Below, piece by piece: positions 11,010 to 20,187 of a stretch of DNA of 64,000 bases. This stretch comes from Humibacillus sp. DSM 29435 (GTDB lineage: Bacteria; Actinomycetota; Actinomycetes; Actinomycetales; Dermatophilaceae): contig NZ_MAST01000001.1 of assembly GCF_001758225.1 (NCBI RefSeq), positions 248,001 to 312,000 of the forward strand. The letters are read 5' to 3'. The notes beneath the pieces are model-generated. The model ran no database searches. It was not told the DNA's origin and saw nothing but the letters and a program-made list of their open reading frames with translations. Made by a program: the position numbers and the translations under genes. Numbering within the stretch: the first letter of the stretch is position 1; each line of letters starts with the position of its first letter.

Positions 11010-11938
11010 GCACCGACCCGGCCCAGCGGCATCCACGAGACTCGGCGGGCGGAGCGACGGTCGTCGACATCCAAGGGCTGCGCAAGTCCTTCGGCACCGT
11101 CGAGGTGCTCACCGACATCACGACGACGGTGCGTACGGGAGAGGTCGTGTGCATCATCGGCCCCTCAGGCTCAGGCAAGTCGACCCTGCTGCGGTGCGTC
11201 AACCTGCTAGAACACCCGACGGGCGGCACCATCCTCGTCGACGGCCTCGACATCACCGACCCCGACTGCGACATCGACCGGGTGCGCAGCCGAATGGGAA
11301 TGGTGTTCCAGCAGTTCAACCTCTTCGCGCACCTCAGCGTGCTCGACAACTGCACGGTCGCGCAGCAGGTGGTGCTGAAGAGGTCGAAGAAGGAGGCCGA
11401 GAAGGTCGCCCTCGTCAACCTCGACAAGGTCGGCCTGGTCGACCGTGGGGACGCCTTTCCGGCGCAGCTCTCCGGTGGCCAGCAGCAGCGGGTCGCCATC
11501 GCGCGCGCGCTGTCGATGGACCCCGAGCTGATGCTCTTCGACGAGCCGACGTCAGCGCTCGACCCCGAGCTGGTGGGCGAGGTGCTCTCGGTCATGCGCC
11601 GGCTGGCCTCGGAGGGCATGACGATGATGGTGGTGACCCACGAGATGGCGTTCGCGCGGGAGGTCGCCGACCGGGTCATCTTCATGGACGGCGGCGTGAT
11701 CGTCGAGGAGGGCTCGCCCGACCGCGTCATCGGCAACCCGCAGCACCGGCGCACGCGCACCTTTCTCAAGCGGGTTCTCGACCCGACCAACGTCGACCCC
11801 GACGACGATGACGATGACGATGTTTCGGAGGTGGAGCAGCACGCGAGTGCTGCTGCCCAGAAGCCAGCCCGGACGTCAGCCGAGAAGCCAGCCCAGGCGG
11901 CGGCCACAGCCGACCACGACCACGGGCACGGGAGCTGA
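11006..11938 (+). CDS. Amino-acid ABC transporter ATP-binding protein with Asp/His-rich tail
   Basis: 310-residue ABC ATPase powering the importer. Walker [10 protein letters not shown] is at residues 52-60, the Q-loop at FQQFN, the signature LSGGQQQR at 155-162, Walker B LMLFDEP shortly after, and the switch histidine in VVTHEM. Typical GlnQ-type proteins end at about 240-260 residues. This one carries an extra C-terminal tail with seven consecutive aspartates, an Ala/Lys-rich stretch and a terminal HDHGHGS. The tail is not part of the ATPase fold and may bind metal or be disordered. The start overlaps the permease stop by four bases and the stop overlaps the next gene by one. Confidence 0.94.
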   Translation: MSTDPAQRHPRDSAGGATVVDIQGLRKSFGTVEVLTDITTTVRTGEVVCIIGPSGSGKSTLLRCVNLLEHPTGGTILVDGLDITDPDCDIDRVRSRMGMVFQQFNLFAHLSVLDNCTVAQQVVLKRSKKEAEKVALVNLDKVGLVDRGDAFPAQLSGGQQQRVAIARALSMDPELMLFDEPTSALDPELVGEVLSVMRRLASEGMTMMVVTHEMAFAREVADRVIFMDGGVIVEEGSPDRVIGNPQHRRTRTFLKRVLDPTNVDPDDDDDDDVSEVEQHASAAAQKPARTSAEKPAQAAATADHDHGHGS

Positions 11939-13242
11939 TGGCGGGTCCTCGCGGCGAGGTCGCGGTCGTCGGTGCCGGGCTGATCGGGCTCTTCAGCGCC
12001 CACTACCTGCTCGATCGCGGCTACGCCGTGACCCTCCTCGAGCGAGGCGACCCGGGAGGCGGGGCCTCCCGGGTCAACGGCGGCTGGGTCTGCCCGGCCC
12101 GGAGCGACCCGCTTCCGTCGTATCCGGTCGTGCGTGACGGGCTGCGCTCCCTGGTGCCGGGAGCAGGTGGTGGCTTCTTCCTCGCGCCCGCAGCCATTCC
12201 TCGGGTCGCCGGCTTTCTGTCGCGCTTCGTGCGTAGCTCGACTCCGGCCCGGTTCGAGCGGTCGTGGGACGAGCTCGACGGTCTGAACGCGCGCACCGTC
12301 GAGCTGGTCGACGAGCTGGTCACGGCGGGGCTGATCGGTGGCTTGGCCGACGAGGGCTTCCTCATGCTCCACCCGACCCGAGAGGAGGCGGAGGCGACCC
12401 GAGCCGCCCTCGTGACGGTGGCCCGTCGCGGTTTCTGCCCGGCACCGGAGCCGGTGCTGGGCCGCTCGGCGCTGCTCGAGCTGGAGGCGGGTCTCGGCCC
12501 GGCCGCGCAGTGGGGCTTCCTGCACCGGGGAGACCGCTGGCTCGACCCGTCGCGACTCGTGGACGCCCTCATCAGATCTGTCGTGCAGCGCGGCGCTCGA
12601 ATCGTCACCGACGCGGCGGTGAGCGCGGTGCGTGCAGGTCGTTCGGGTGTCACGATGGTGACGGCGCGCGGGGACGTCGAGGCGGGTCACGCCGTGATCG
12701 CGGCGGGCGCCTGGTCAGAGCTGCTGTTGCGACCGCTCGGCGTGCAGGGTCACGTCACCCCGGGCAAGGGCTACAGCTTCACGGTCAGTCCAGCGGCGCC
12801 GCCGACCCACGTGCTGCGGCTCGGGTCGACGCACGTCGGAATCACGCCGCTGGGGCAGTACGCCCGAGTCGTGGGGATGGTCGAGCTCGACGGGACGCAC
12901 GAGAGGTTCCGCGCCGGCCGCGTCGCCGCGATGAAACGGGCGGCGGCCCCCTACCTGTCGGGCGTCGACTGGGGCGCCAGCACCGACGAGCGGGTTGCTC
13001 CCCGGCCCCTGACACCCGACGGCAAGCCGCTGATCGGGTGCGTGCCCGGCGCCGAGCGGATCGTCGTCGCCACCGGGCACAACATGCTCGGCCTGACCTT
13101 GGGCGCCGCCACCGGAACGCTCGTGACCGAGCTCGTCGACCGTGGGCCGGCCGCTGCGGTGGCGGCCTTCGACCCGATGCGTTTCACACGAGGGAAAGGT
13201 CAGCCTCGGGTCAGCACGACCGACGAGGCTGTCACGGCCTGA
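11938..13242 (+). CDS. FAD-dependent D-amino acid dehydrogenase/oxidase-like protein
   Basis: 434-residue flavoprotein of the DAO/DadA superfamily. The Rossmann dinucleotide motif VVGAGLIGLFSAHYLL is at residues 9-24, preceded by a short hydrophilic lead. The closing FAD-binding segment is GCVPGAERIVVATGHNMLGLTLGAATG, in the position and form seen in DadA-like enzymes. Its ATG overlaps the stop of the ABC ATPase, so it belongs to the importer operon and may oxidise the imported compound. D-amino acid, sarcosine or proline-like substrates are all possible; sequence alone does not decide. Confidence 0.85.
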   Translation: MAGPRGEVAVVGAGLIGLFSAHYLLDRGYAVTLLERGDPGGGASRVNGGWVCPARSDPLPSYPVVRDGLRSLVPGAGGGFFLAPAAIPRVAGFLSRFVRSSTPARFERSWDELDGLNARTVELVDELVTAGLIGGLADEGFLMLHPTREEAEATRAALVTVARRGFCPAPEPVLGRSALLELEAGLGPAAQWGFLHRGDRWLDPSRLVDALIRSVVQRGARIVTDAAVSAVRAGRSGVTMVTARGDVEAGHAVIAAGAWSELLLRPLGVQGHVTPGKGYSFTVSPAAPPTHVLRLGSTHVGITPLGQYARVVGMVELDGTHERFRAGRVAAMKRAAAPYLSGVDWGASTDERVAPRPLTPDGKPLIGCVPGAERIVVATGHNMLGLTLGAATGTLVTELVDRGPAAAVAAFDPMRFTRGKGQPRVSTTDEAVTA

Positions 13243-13245
13243 GCC

Positions 13246-14148
13246 TCATTCGCGACCGGTCTCAGCCGGAGTGCCGAACCGGCACACGTGGTGCCAGACC
13301 TTCTTCAGGTGCTGGGGGTCATGGTGGCCCGCTGCGACGGCCAGCCCGACCGTACGCGCGTCGAGCCAACCGTGCTCGGCGATGTCGGCACCGACCTCGA
13401 CGATGTGAGCGCCACGGAAGTGTGGATGCCGGCGCAGCTCGTCAACCGGGAGGCGTCGACCTTCGTGCCATTCCACTGCTGTGGGAAGCGCCGTGGCCCA
13501 CGCCTCGACGTCGGTGGCGCGGTAGCTGGGGTCGAGCACGACGGCCTCGACGTCGCGGGCCAGGTCGATGACGCCGTGGACGTGCGCCTCGATGTAGTCA
13601 TCGAGCACGCCATCCTCCTCCTCCTCCTCCTCCTCCTCCTCCTCGAGCCGGTCGGTGCGGCGCCGAGCGTCGACGGCGTCAGCCAGCGCGACCAGGTCGA
13701 AGCGCTCGGCCGTCGCGAAGTTGGTGGGCTCGAACGTGGAGTCGGGGAAGGCGAACGTCGCGCGGTCGAGCACGTGCTCAGCCAGGCGCAGATAGCACGA
13801 CCCGAAGCGGGGTGCCCCGCCGATCGGGCGCTCACGGTGGTTGAGGGCGCCGTACTTCGGCCGCTCGCTGTCGGGCGCGTCGTCGTAGGCGCCCCCGAAC
13901 ATCCGCTGCTCCCACCGCCACCGGCTCCCACCCGGGTGGGCCGTCAGGCCGCCGTTGCTCGTGCCGGTCTCGAACTGCGACCGGTAGACACGATCCTCGG
14001 CGAGGTGCTCGATGACGCTCCGCCCGCCGGTCTCACGATCGGGGTGGAAGCTCAGGGTGACCCGTAGGCGACGATCCAGGGCCTCCCCCCGGCTCTGCCC
14101 GGCCACGTGGGCGACCGCGGCCGCGGCCCACCGGTTCTGCTTCTTCAC
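13246..14148 (-). CDS. DUF3626 family protein with polyglutamate tract
   Basis: 300-residue protein of unknown function resembling DUF3626. Conserved-looking blocks are RVTLSFHPDR, YRSQFETGTSNGGL, RPKYGALN and GSCYLRL, which together suggest an enzyme-like core in the first 150 residues. A run of ten GAG codons (positions 13615-13644) encodes a glutamate tract after ARRRTDRL. As a perfect triplet repeat it could change length in frame. No signal peptide or membrane segment is seen. The gene converges on the DAO-like gene with only three bases between stop codons. The direct repeat CTGCTTCTTCACCGG lies at and just before its start, so the exact start is uncertain. Confidence 0.75.
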   Translation of the reverse strand: MKKQNRWAAAAVAHVAGQSRGEALDRRLRVTLSFHPDRETGGRSVIEHLAEDRVYRSQFETGTSNGGLTAHPGGSRWRWEQRMFGGAYDDAPDSERPKYGALNHRERPIGGAPRFGSCYLRLAEHVLDRATFAFPDSTFEPTNFATAERFDLVALADAVDARRRTDRLEEEEEEEEEEDGVLDDYIEAHVHGVIDLARDVEAVVLDPSYRATDVEAWATALPTAVEWHEGRRLPVDELRRHPHFRGAHIVEVGADIAEHGWLDARTVGLAVAAGHHDPQHLKKVWHHVCRFGTPAETGRE

Positions 14149-14215
14149 CGGCTCTGCTTCTTCACCGGTTCATCGTGACAGAGCGCCGCGCCGGCTCGAG
14201 GTGGACCGAGGCCGA

Positions 14216-15091
14216 TCAGCGGTCGGGGCCGAGTCGTTCACGGCGGCGTCGGGCCGCTGGATGCCGGGTGACCTCGATGGTGTCGAGCACCTCCTGGTCA
14301 GCGATCAGCTCGATCTCACGCACCAGACCGCCCTCGACGTGAAAGGCGAAGGCGACCTTGACGGTGCGGTCCATGATCCACGCGGCCCCGGGGTCGCCAT
14401 CGAGCGCCACCGGGGCGGCCCCTCGGGCTCCGTTGAAACGGGCGGCCACGGCATCCGGGCCCTCGTAGAGCGCCTCGGTGCCGAGCTGTTGTCCGACGAG
14501 GTCAGCGCGCATGACGACGTCGGGCGCCAGCAGCGTCAGGAGGGTGCCGAGCTCGCCACCGCGAGCAGCACTGACGAATGCGTCGACCACGCGGCGACTG
14601 TCGGCGCGGGCGGCTCGCTCGACGGCCGGCTCGGGGGTCCCTCGCACCTTTCGACGCGCCCGGCTGGCCAGCTGGCGAACCGCTGTGACCGACCGGCCCA
14701 GCACTTCGCTGATCTCCTCGAACGGGTAGCCAAAGACGTCGTGCAGCACGAAGGCGGCCCGCTCGGCTGGTGCGAGGGTGTCGATCACGACCTGCATCGC
14801 CCCGCTGACCCTCTCAGCGAGCACCGCGTCGGCCTCCGGATCGACGGCTGCCGCGTCGCCCGGGGCGTGAGCCTCCGCCTGCGATCGGGTGCGACGCCGA
14901 CGCAGCCGGTCGAGGCACAGACGGGTCACCACGGTCGTGAGCCAGGCGGGCAGGTCGTCGATGTCGTCGGTGCGCGCGAGGCGCAGCCAGGCCTCCTGCA
15001 CGACGTCGTCGGCCTCGGCGTTCGAGCCGAGGATCCGCCCGGCGATGGCGCTCAGTCGAGGCCGCTCGTGCTCGAACTCGCTCACGGTCAT
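14216..15091 (-). CDS. ECF41-type RNA polymerase sigma factor with SnoaL-like C-terminal domain
   Basis: 291-residue extracytoplasmic-function sigma factor of the SigJ/ECF41 kind. Region 2 is RILGSNAEADDVVQEAWLRL and region 4 is FGYPFEEISEVLGRSVTAVRQLASRARRK. A roughly 110-residue SnoaL-like domain follows, from ADSRRVVDAFVSAARGGEL. In ECF41 factors the fused C-terminal domain modulates activity, and no separate anti-sigma gene is needed; none is seen here. Of two ATGs three codons apart, the downstream one has AGGAGG about 11 bases away, while the upstream one abuts it. It diverges from a glyoxalase-fold gene whose upstream region carries an ECF41-like promoter. Confidence 0.92.
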   Translation of the reverse strand: MTVSEFEHERPRLSAIAGRILGSNAEADDVVQEAWLRLARTDDIDDLPAWLTTVVTRLCLDRLRRRRTRSQAEAHAPGDAAAVDPEADAVLAERVSGAMQVVIDTLAPAERAAFVLHDVFGYPFEEISEVLGRSVTAVRQLASRARRKVRGTPEPAVERAARADSRRVVDAFVSAARGGELGTLLTLLAPDVVMRADLVGQQLGTEALYEGPDAVAARFNGARGAAPVALDGDPGAAWIMDRTVKVAFAFHVEGGLVREIELIADQEVLDTIEVTRHPAARRRRERLGPDR

Positions 15092-15159
15092 GGTGGTCAT
15101 ATCCTCCTGACGTTCGTCATCCTGCTGCCGTGACCGCACGAAGGCGGCTTCAACCTCGG

Positions 15160-15186
15160 TGTCACACGTGTCGGCCGGCATCCGTC
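15160..15186 (+). promoter_or_regulatory. ECF41-type promoter candidate
   Basis: TGTCACA, 16 bases, then CGTC: this matches my recollection of the published ECF41 -35/-10 pattern. It lies just upstream of the VOC gene and next to the divergent ECF41 sigma gene. The -10 ends nine bases before the ATG, so transcription would start at or within a few bases of the start codon. Confidence 0.6.
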
Positions 15187-15194
15187 AGGAGGGC

Positions 15195-15533
15195 ATGAAC
15201 ACGATACACAGCATCATCTACACCGTCCGTGACCTCGACGCCGCCAAGGCGATTCACACCGCCCTGCTCGCCACCGAGCCGCACACCGACCAGCCTTACT
15301 ACGTCGGCTACAACGTCGCCGGTCTCGAGATCGCCCTACGCCCTGCCGGTGACGGCGCGAGCCTGGCCGCCCCGGTCGTGAACGTGCTCGTGCCCGACGT
15401 GGAGGCCGCTCTGGCGGCCGCGCAGCAGGCCGGCGCCACGCTCGCCGACCCACCCAACGATGTCGGCGGCGGCCTCGTCGCGACGGTGACCGACCCCAAC
15501 GGCATCACCCTGGGCCTGATCCAGCGCAGCTGA
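15195..15533 (+). CDS. VOC (glyoxalase/bleomycin-resistance fold) protein
   Basis: 112-residue vicinal-oxygen-chelate fold protein. It starts with IHSIIYTVRDLDAAKAIHTALL, the usual first strand and helix. It ends with VATVTDPNGITLGLIQ, which carries the typical C-terminal D.(D/N)GN or DPNG and hydrophobic strand. Such small proteins act as metal-dependent enzymes or as ligand-binding resistance proteins; neither can be assigned. The ATG is preceded by AGGAGGG at 15187-15193. Divergent arrangement with the ECF41 sigma factor plus the promoter motif suggests it is a direct target, replacing the carboxymuconolactone-decarboxylase or oxidoreductase genes often found beside ECF41 factors. Confidence 0.85.
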   Translation: MNTIHSIIYTVRDLDAAKAIHTALLATEPHTDQPYYVGYNVAGLEIALRPAGDGASLAAPVVNVLVPDVEAALAAAQQAGATLADPPNDVGGGLVATVTDPNGITLGLIQRS

Positions 15534-15671
15534 TCCCTGCCGGTGCCCTGATGCGGCAGTGGCGGGTGTCTGTCTCGTCGAAGCGAGCCTGCAAAGACTC
15601 ACGGCTCCCGTCGCAGCGCACCAGCGCAGCGACCGGCATACTCTGACGACACCCGTCACGAGAGGCCCGTC

Positions 15672-16937
15672 ATGACCACAGCTCCCGGTGCCGAGCCGCC
15701 CGTGCGGCACGGAGTCCACTCCGAGGTCGGCACGCTGCGCAAGGTGCTCGTCTGCAAGCCCGGTATGGCCCACGAGAGGCTCACCCCGACCAACAGCGAC
15801 GACCTGCTCTTCGACGACGTGCTCTGGGTCGAGAACGCTCAGCGAGACCACGCCGACTTCGTCGCAATGATGCAGGCCCGCGGGGTCGAGGTGGTCGAGC
15901 TGCACGACGTGCTGGCCCAGACGATGGACGACCCGCAGGCTCGGAACTGGCTGCTCGACCGCAAGATCGTGCCGAACGAGGTCGGGCTCGGCCTGGTGCA
16001 CGGCACGCGCGCCTACCTCGACACGCTGACGACGCGCGACCTCGCCGAGCACCTCATCGGGGGGCTGGCCACCACTGAGCTGCCGGCCGACTTCCGCAGC
16101 GACTACGTCGAGCTGGCCCGCGAGTCGACCGGTGCGGGGGAGTACCTCATGCCGCCCCTGCCCAACACGCTGTACACGCGCGACACGACCTGCTGGCTCT
16201 ACGGGGGCCTCACCCTCAACCCGCTCTACTGGGGGGCGCGGCACGACGAGACGCTGCTCATGAAAGCGATCTACGAGTTCCACCCCGACTTCGCGGGTTC
16301 GACGGTCTGGTGGGGTGATCCGGAAAAGTCCTGGGGACAGGCCAGTTTTGAGGGCGGTGACATCATGCCCATCGGCAACGGCGTCGTGCTCATGGGCATG
16401 AGCGAGCGCACGTCGCGACAGGCGATCACCCAGGTTTCCGCTGCGTTGTTCGCCCAGGGTGCCGCCGAGCGCGTCATCGTGGCCGGGATGCCGAAGCTGC
16501 GTGCGGCCATGCACCTCGACACGGTCTTCACCTTCGCCGACCGTGACATCGTCACGCTCTACCCGGCGATCATCAACGAGGTGCACACCTTCTCGCTCTA
16601 TCCCTCCGACCAGCCGGCGGGCTTCGAGGTGCACGACGAGGGCTCGGCCGCCTTCACCGACGTCGTGGCCGGGTCGCTCGGGTTGCCCGAGCTGCGGGTG
16701 ATCGAGACCGGTGGTGATGTCTACGCCTCGGAGCGACAACAGTGGGACAGCGGCAACAACGCCGTCGCCGTCGAGCCGGGCGTCGTGTTCACCTACGACC
16801 GCAACACCTACACGAACGCCCTGCTGCGCCAGGCCGGGGTCGAGGTGATCGAGATCGTCGGCGCCGAGCTCGGCCGCGGGCGGGGCGGCGGTCACTGCAT
16901 GACCTGCCCGATCGTGCGCGATCCTGTCGACTACTAG
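15672..16937 (+). CDS. arcA: Arginine deiminase
   Basis: 421-residue guanidino-group-modifying enzyme that converts L-arginine to citrulline and ammonia. The N terminus [21 protein letters not shown] and the catalytic blocks [15 protein letters not shown] and MHLDTVFTF are present. The C terminus has [14 protein letters not shown], with the nucleophilic cysteine at Cys409. Length and motifs are those of classical ArcA. The usual pathway partners ornithine carbamoyltransferase, carbamate kinase and an arginine/ornithine antiporter are not adjacent, so this gene stands alone here. A related dimethylargininase lies at 31.4 kb. Confidence 0.97.
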   Translation: MTTAPGAEPPVRHGVHSEVGTLRKVLVCKPGMAHERLTPTNSDDLLFDDVLWVENAQRDHADFVAMMQARGVEVVELHDVLAQTMDDPQARNWLLDRKIVPNEVGLGLVHGTRAYLDTLTTRDLAEHLIGGLATTELPADFRSDYVELARESTGAGEYLMPPLPNTLYTRDTTCWLYGGLTLNPLYWGARHDETLLMKAIYEFHPDFAGSTVWWGDPEKSWGQASFEGGDIMPIGNGVVLMGMSERTSRQAITQVSAALFAQGAAERVIVAGMPKLRAAMHLDTVFTFADRDIVTLYPAIINEVHTFSLYPSDQPAGFEVHDEGSAAFTDVVAGSLGLPELRVIETGGDVYASERQQWDSGNNAVAVEPGVVFTYDRNTYTNALLRQAGVEVIEIVGAELGRGRGGGHCMTCPIVRDPVDY

Positions 16938-16977
16938 GCACGACCGGCCCGCCGAAGGCCTTCGCTAGGGTGGGTCG

Positions 16978-18339
16978 GTGCACCTCGACCCCGGCACCGT
17001 TCGTCACCTCCACCACCTGCTGGCGACGGCGCAAGCCAAGGGCCGGCTTCCGTCGGTCGCGGCCGGGCTCGTCCGTGACGGCTCCCTCGTCTGGAGCGAC
17101 GCCGTCGGAACGCTCGACGGGCGAGCCGCCGGTGAGCCCGCCGACGCCGATACGCAGTATCGGATGGGCTCGATCACGAAGACCTTCGTGGCCGTCGCGA
17201 TCCTGCGCCTGCGGGATGCCGGTCAGCTCGACCTGCAGGGCCGTTTCGGCGCGTACGTGCCGGGCACGCCGTTCGGTGACGTGACGATCGCCCAGCTGCT
17301 GTCGCACGGGTCGGGACTGCAGGCGGAGACGAACGGCCCGTGGTGGGAGCGCACCCCGGGTTCAGGTTGGGATGCCTTGGTGGGTTCGCCTGTGGGGCAG
17401 CGGTTTCGAGCGGGTAGGCGGTTCCACTACACGAACGTCGGGTTTGCCGCCCTCGGTGAGCTCGTGGCGCGGGTGCACGGCACCGACTGGTTCTCGGTCG
17501 TGTCCCGTGACCTTCTGACGCCCCTCGGCATGAACCGCACGACGATGCGACCGTCGGGCAGAGCGGCATCCGGACTGGCCGTGCACCCTTTCGCCGACGT
17601 GCTGCTTCCCGAGCCGGAACACGATGCCGGAGCGATGGCGCCGGCCGGCCAGCTGTGGACGACGGTGAACGACCTCGCCCGCTGGGCGGCGTTCCTCGGT
17701 GGCGAGACGGGCGAGCTGCTGAGCGCCGACACCCTGGCCGAGATGCTCGAACCGCACACCGTCGTCGATGTGCCCGGAACCGCCTGGACCGGTGCGCACG
17801 GTCTCGGGTGGCAGCTGTGGAACGTCGAGGGTCGGCGTTCGGCCGGCCACGGCGGCTCGATGCCCGGGTTCCTCGCCGGGCTGCGCGTCGACCTCGAGTC
17901 GGGTGACGGCGTGGTGCTCTTCACCAACACGACGACCTCGACGGTAACGGCGGCGCTGGCCACCGACCTGCTGGCTGCGTTGGCCGAACGCGAGCCAGCG
18001 GCCGTGCAGCCCTGGCACGCCGCCGAACCCGGGGCACGCCCAGACCTCGACGTGCTCGGTACCTGGCACTGGGGACCGGCCGTGACGACCGCTCGCCTCG
18101 TCGGCGAGCATCTGGTGCTGGGCGAGCCCGGCCAGGGCCGGGGCGCACGGTTCGCGAGGGTCGGGGCCGACGAGTGGGTGGGTCTCGACCACTACTACCA
18201 GGGTGAGCCGCTCCGGGTGGTCCGCGGTGTCGACGGCGCCGTCTCGCACCTCGACCTGGCCTCGTTCCGGTTCACCCGCACCCCCTACGACCCGAGCGCT
18301 GACGTGCCCGGCGGCGTCAGCGAGGACGGCTGGGGGTAG
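16978..18339 (+). CDS. Serine hydrolase, class C beta-lactamase fold
   Basis: 453-residue protein of the beta-lactamase/penicillin-binding esterase family. The catalytic SxxK is SITK at residues 65-68 and the YxN motif is YTN at 151-153. The third box appears as HGGSMPG, an HxG-type element. The last 120 residues form a separate beta-rich domain that begins AEPGARPDLDVLGTWHWGP, as in many Streptomyces-type serine hydrolases. No signal peptide is evident, so a cytosolic esterase or peptidase is more likely than a beta-lactamase. GTG is the start, 40 bases after arcA; co-transcription with arcA is possible. Confidence 0.88.
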   Translation: MHLDPGTVRHLHHLLATAQAKGRLPSVAAGLVRDGSLVWSDAVGTLDGRAAGEPADADTQYRMGSITKTFVAVAILRLRDAGQLDLQGRFGAYVPGTPFGDVTIAQLLSHGSGLQAETNGPWWERTPGSGWDALVGSPVGQRFRAGRRFHYTNVGFAALGELVARVHGTDWFSVVSRDLLTPLGMNRTTMRPSGRAASGLAVHPFADVLLPEPEHDAGAMAPAGQLWTTVNDLARWAAFLGGETGELLSADTLAEMLEPHTVVDVPGTAWTGAHGLGWQLWNVEGRRSAGHGGSMPGFLAGLRVDLESGDGVVLFTNTTTSTVTAALATDLLAALAEREPAAVQPWHAAEPGARPDLDVLGTWHWGPAVTTARLVGEHLVLGEPGQGRGARFARVGADEWVGLDHYYQGEPLRVVRGVDGAVSHLDLASFRFTRTPYDPSADVPGGVSEDGWG

Positions 18340-18476
18340 CCCCGCACCCGGCGTGCCGGCTCGGGCCTGACCCCGCCGGCCGGGGGTCGCGAGCCCAGGC
18401 CCAGGTCGGCCGGCACGGTGGGCTACCGTCGGTGGCTGGCCGCCGCCGCCGGACCAGAGCGCACAGGAGAGTCGTC

Positions 18477-20081
18477 GTGAACCAGACACCGGAGTACCCG
18501 CGCACCCCGGAGGGGATGAAGGCGTGGATGGAGTCGCTCGGCAGCAGAGAGATCGAGGCGCTCACCACCACCATGGCGAGCGGCCTCAGCACCCCGGACG
18601 CCGGGCCGAGTGCCCTCGGCCGCCGCGAGGCACACGCCAACGAGATCGAGCTGCCGGAGCCACCCGAGCAGCCCGTGCTGCTCACGGTGCATCTTTCTCT
18701 CGACGACACCGATCCGCAGGTCTGGCGCCGCCTCACCATTGCGGGTGATCTCGACCTCGATGACGTGCACCACGTGCTCCAGGCTGCGATGGGCTGGACC
18801 GACTCCCACCTGCACCGCTTTCATCTGGGGGACGCGTGGAGCGGTCCGCACTTTCTCACGGGTGACGACCTCGACGAGGGCGAAGACGGGACGGCCGAGA
18901 CCGAGGCCCGGCTCGACCAGATACTGCGGACCGCCGGCGACGAGCTCGGCTACACCTACGACTTCGGCGACGGCTGGAACCACACCCTGCGCCTCGAGTC
19001 GCTCGCGCCCTTCGCGGCCCTGGAGCCGACCGAGCCGACTGAGCCGACTGAGCCGACTGAGCCGACTGAGCCGACTGACGGTACGGCATCCCGGGTGCGC
19101 TGCCTCGACGGCGCTGGCGCCTGCCCGCCTGAGGACGTCGGCGGCATCCCCGGTTACGAGGAGATGGCCGGGTGGGTGCGCCACGGCTACGACGCCGCGC
19201 ACGCGCCCGAGGGCCAGGACGCGGCCGGGCTGGCCGAGCTGCGCACCTGGCTTCCCCCTGGGTGGCACCCTGACGAGTTCAGCGTCGGGCAGGTCAACGA
19301 CGAGCTCGCTCGGTGGACGTCGGGTGGCGCAGCGGTGTCGCTGGCCCTGCTGCCCGAGGAGCTTCAAGTCTTCGTCGCGGGGGTCAGCAGGCCGAGCCGG
19401 TTCGACGTCGACGCCTGGTTGGCCCATCCCGACTGGAGACATCCGGTGATGCTCGACCGCGACACCGCTCGCGCGGTGACGCGGCCGGTGCGGGTGGTTC
19501 GCGATCTTGTCGGCGACGGGATCGACCTGACCTCAGCGGGATACCTGCCCCCACGTGCCGTCGAGCAGATCTTCACGGCACTCGACCTCAAGGCCGACTG
19601 GATCGGCAAGGGCAACCGTGAAGATCTCACACCGCCGGTCGCCGAGCTGCGTGAGGCGGTTCGCTCACTGGGCCTGATTCGCAAGGTCAAGGGACGACTG
19701 GTGCCGACCGCGCTCGGACGCAAGCTGGCCGACGACCCGGAACGTCTGCTCGCCCAGGTGGCCCAGCGGCTGCCGCTCGAGAAGGACGCGTTCGGGCGCC
19801 TGACCAGCCTGGTGCTGCTGCTGGCCGTGGGCGGAGGGGTTCCCTTCGGCGGGGGCGGCTGGCACGGCCGGCAGCGGGAGCAGCGCGACGCGCTCCTTGA
19901 TGTGGTGTGCCGGGTGCTGGCCGACGCCGGCTGGCGAACCGAGTCGGGCCCGCTGCGCCGCCACGACGTCATGCGCGCCACGCGTGAGACGTGCCACCTG
20001 CTCGACCTGATGCTGCACGGCGCCGACTCGCCTACGGTTCCGGCCACCCTGGCCCGACTGATCCTGAGCAACGCTGCGTGA
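18477..20081 (+). CDS. Plasmid pRiA4b ORF-3 family protein
   Basis: 534-residue protein whose middle part (about residues 50-210) resembles the pRiA4b ORF-3/IS1096 TnpR-like domain: VWRRLTIAGDLDLDDVHHVLQAAMGWTDSHLHRF and TYDFGDGWNHTLRLES are its hallmarks. Its function is unknown. Homologues occur both as passengers of insertion sequences and as ordinary chromosomal genes. Inside the domain there is a low-complexity insert of six Glu-Pro-Thr triplets, encoded by nearly identical 9-bp units at 19023-19076. The 300-residue C-terminal part may contain a winged-helix region around LRKVKGRLVPTALGRKLADDP. GTG start with AGGAG upstream. No transposase or inverted repeat flanks it. Confidence 0.83.
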   Translation: MNQTPEYPRTPEGMKAWMESLGSREIEALTTTMASGLSTPDAGPSALGRREAHANEIELPEPPEQPVLLTVHLSLDDTDPQVWRRLTIAGDLDLDDVHHVLQAAMGWTDSHLHRFHLGDAWSGPHFLTGDDLDEGEDGTAETEARLDQILRTAGDELGYTYDFGDGWNHTLRLESLAPFAALEPTEPTEPTEPTEPTEPTDGTASRVRCLDGAGACPPEDVGGIPGYEEMAGWVRHGYDAAHAPEGQDAAGLAELRTWLPPGWHPDEFSVGQVNDELARWTSGGAAVSLALLPEELQVFVAGVSRPSRFDVDAWLAHPDWRHPVMLDRDTARAVTRPVRVVRDLVGDGIDLTSAGYLPPRAVEQIFTALDLKADWIGKGNREDLTPPVAELREAVRSLGLIRKVKGRLVPTALGRKLADDPERLLAQVAQRLPLEKDAFGRLTSLVLLLAVGGGVPFGGGGWHGRQREQRDALLDVVCRVLADAGWRTESGPLRRHDVMRATRETCHLLDLMLHGADSPTVPATLARLILSNAA

Positions 20082-20187
20082 GCCACGACGTCAGTGAGTC
20101 GCTTCTGCGTCGGCCTGCGGTCAGTGGCTTGTAAGGTCGGCGCAGAGGTAGCGACGGATGCCGTCGAGTCGAGCCTGAGGAGAGCAC

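Noticed and set aside
18477-20081. Insertion sequence because of the IS1096-like passenger domain
   Set aside because: No transposase, terminal inverted repeats or target duplications are seen around it.
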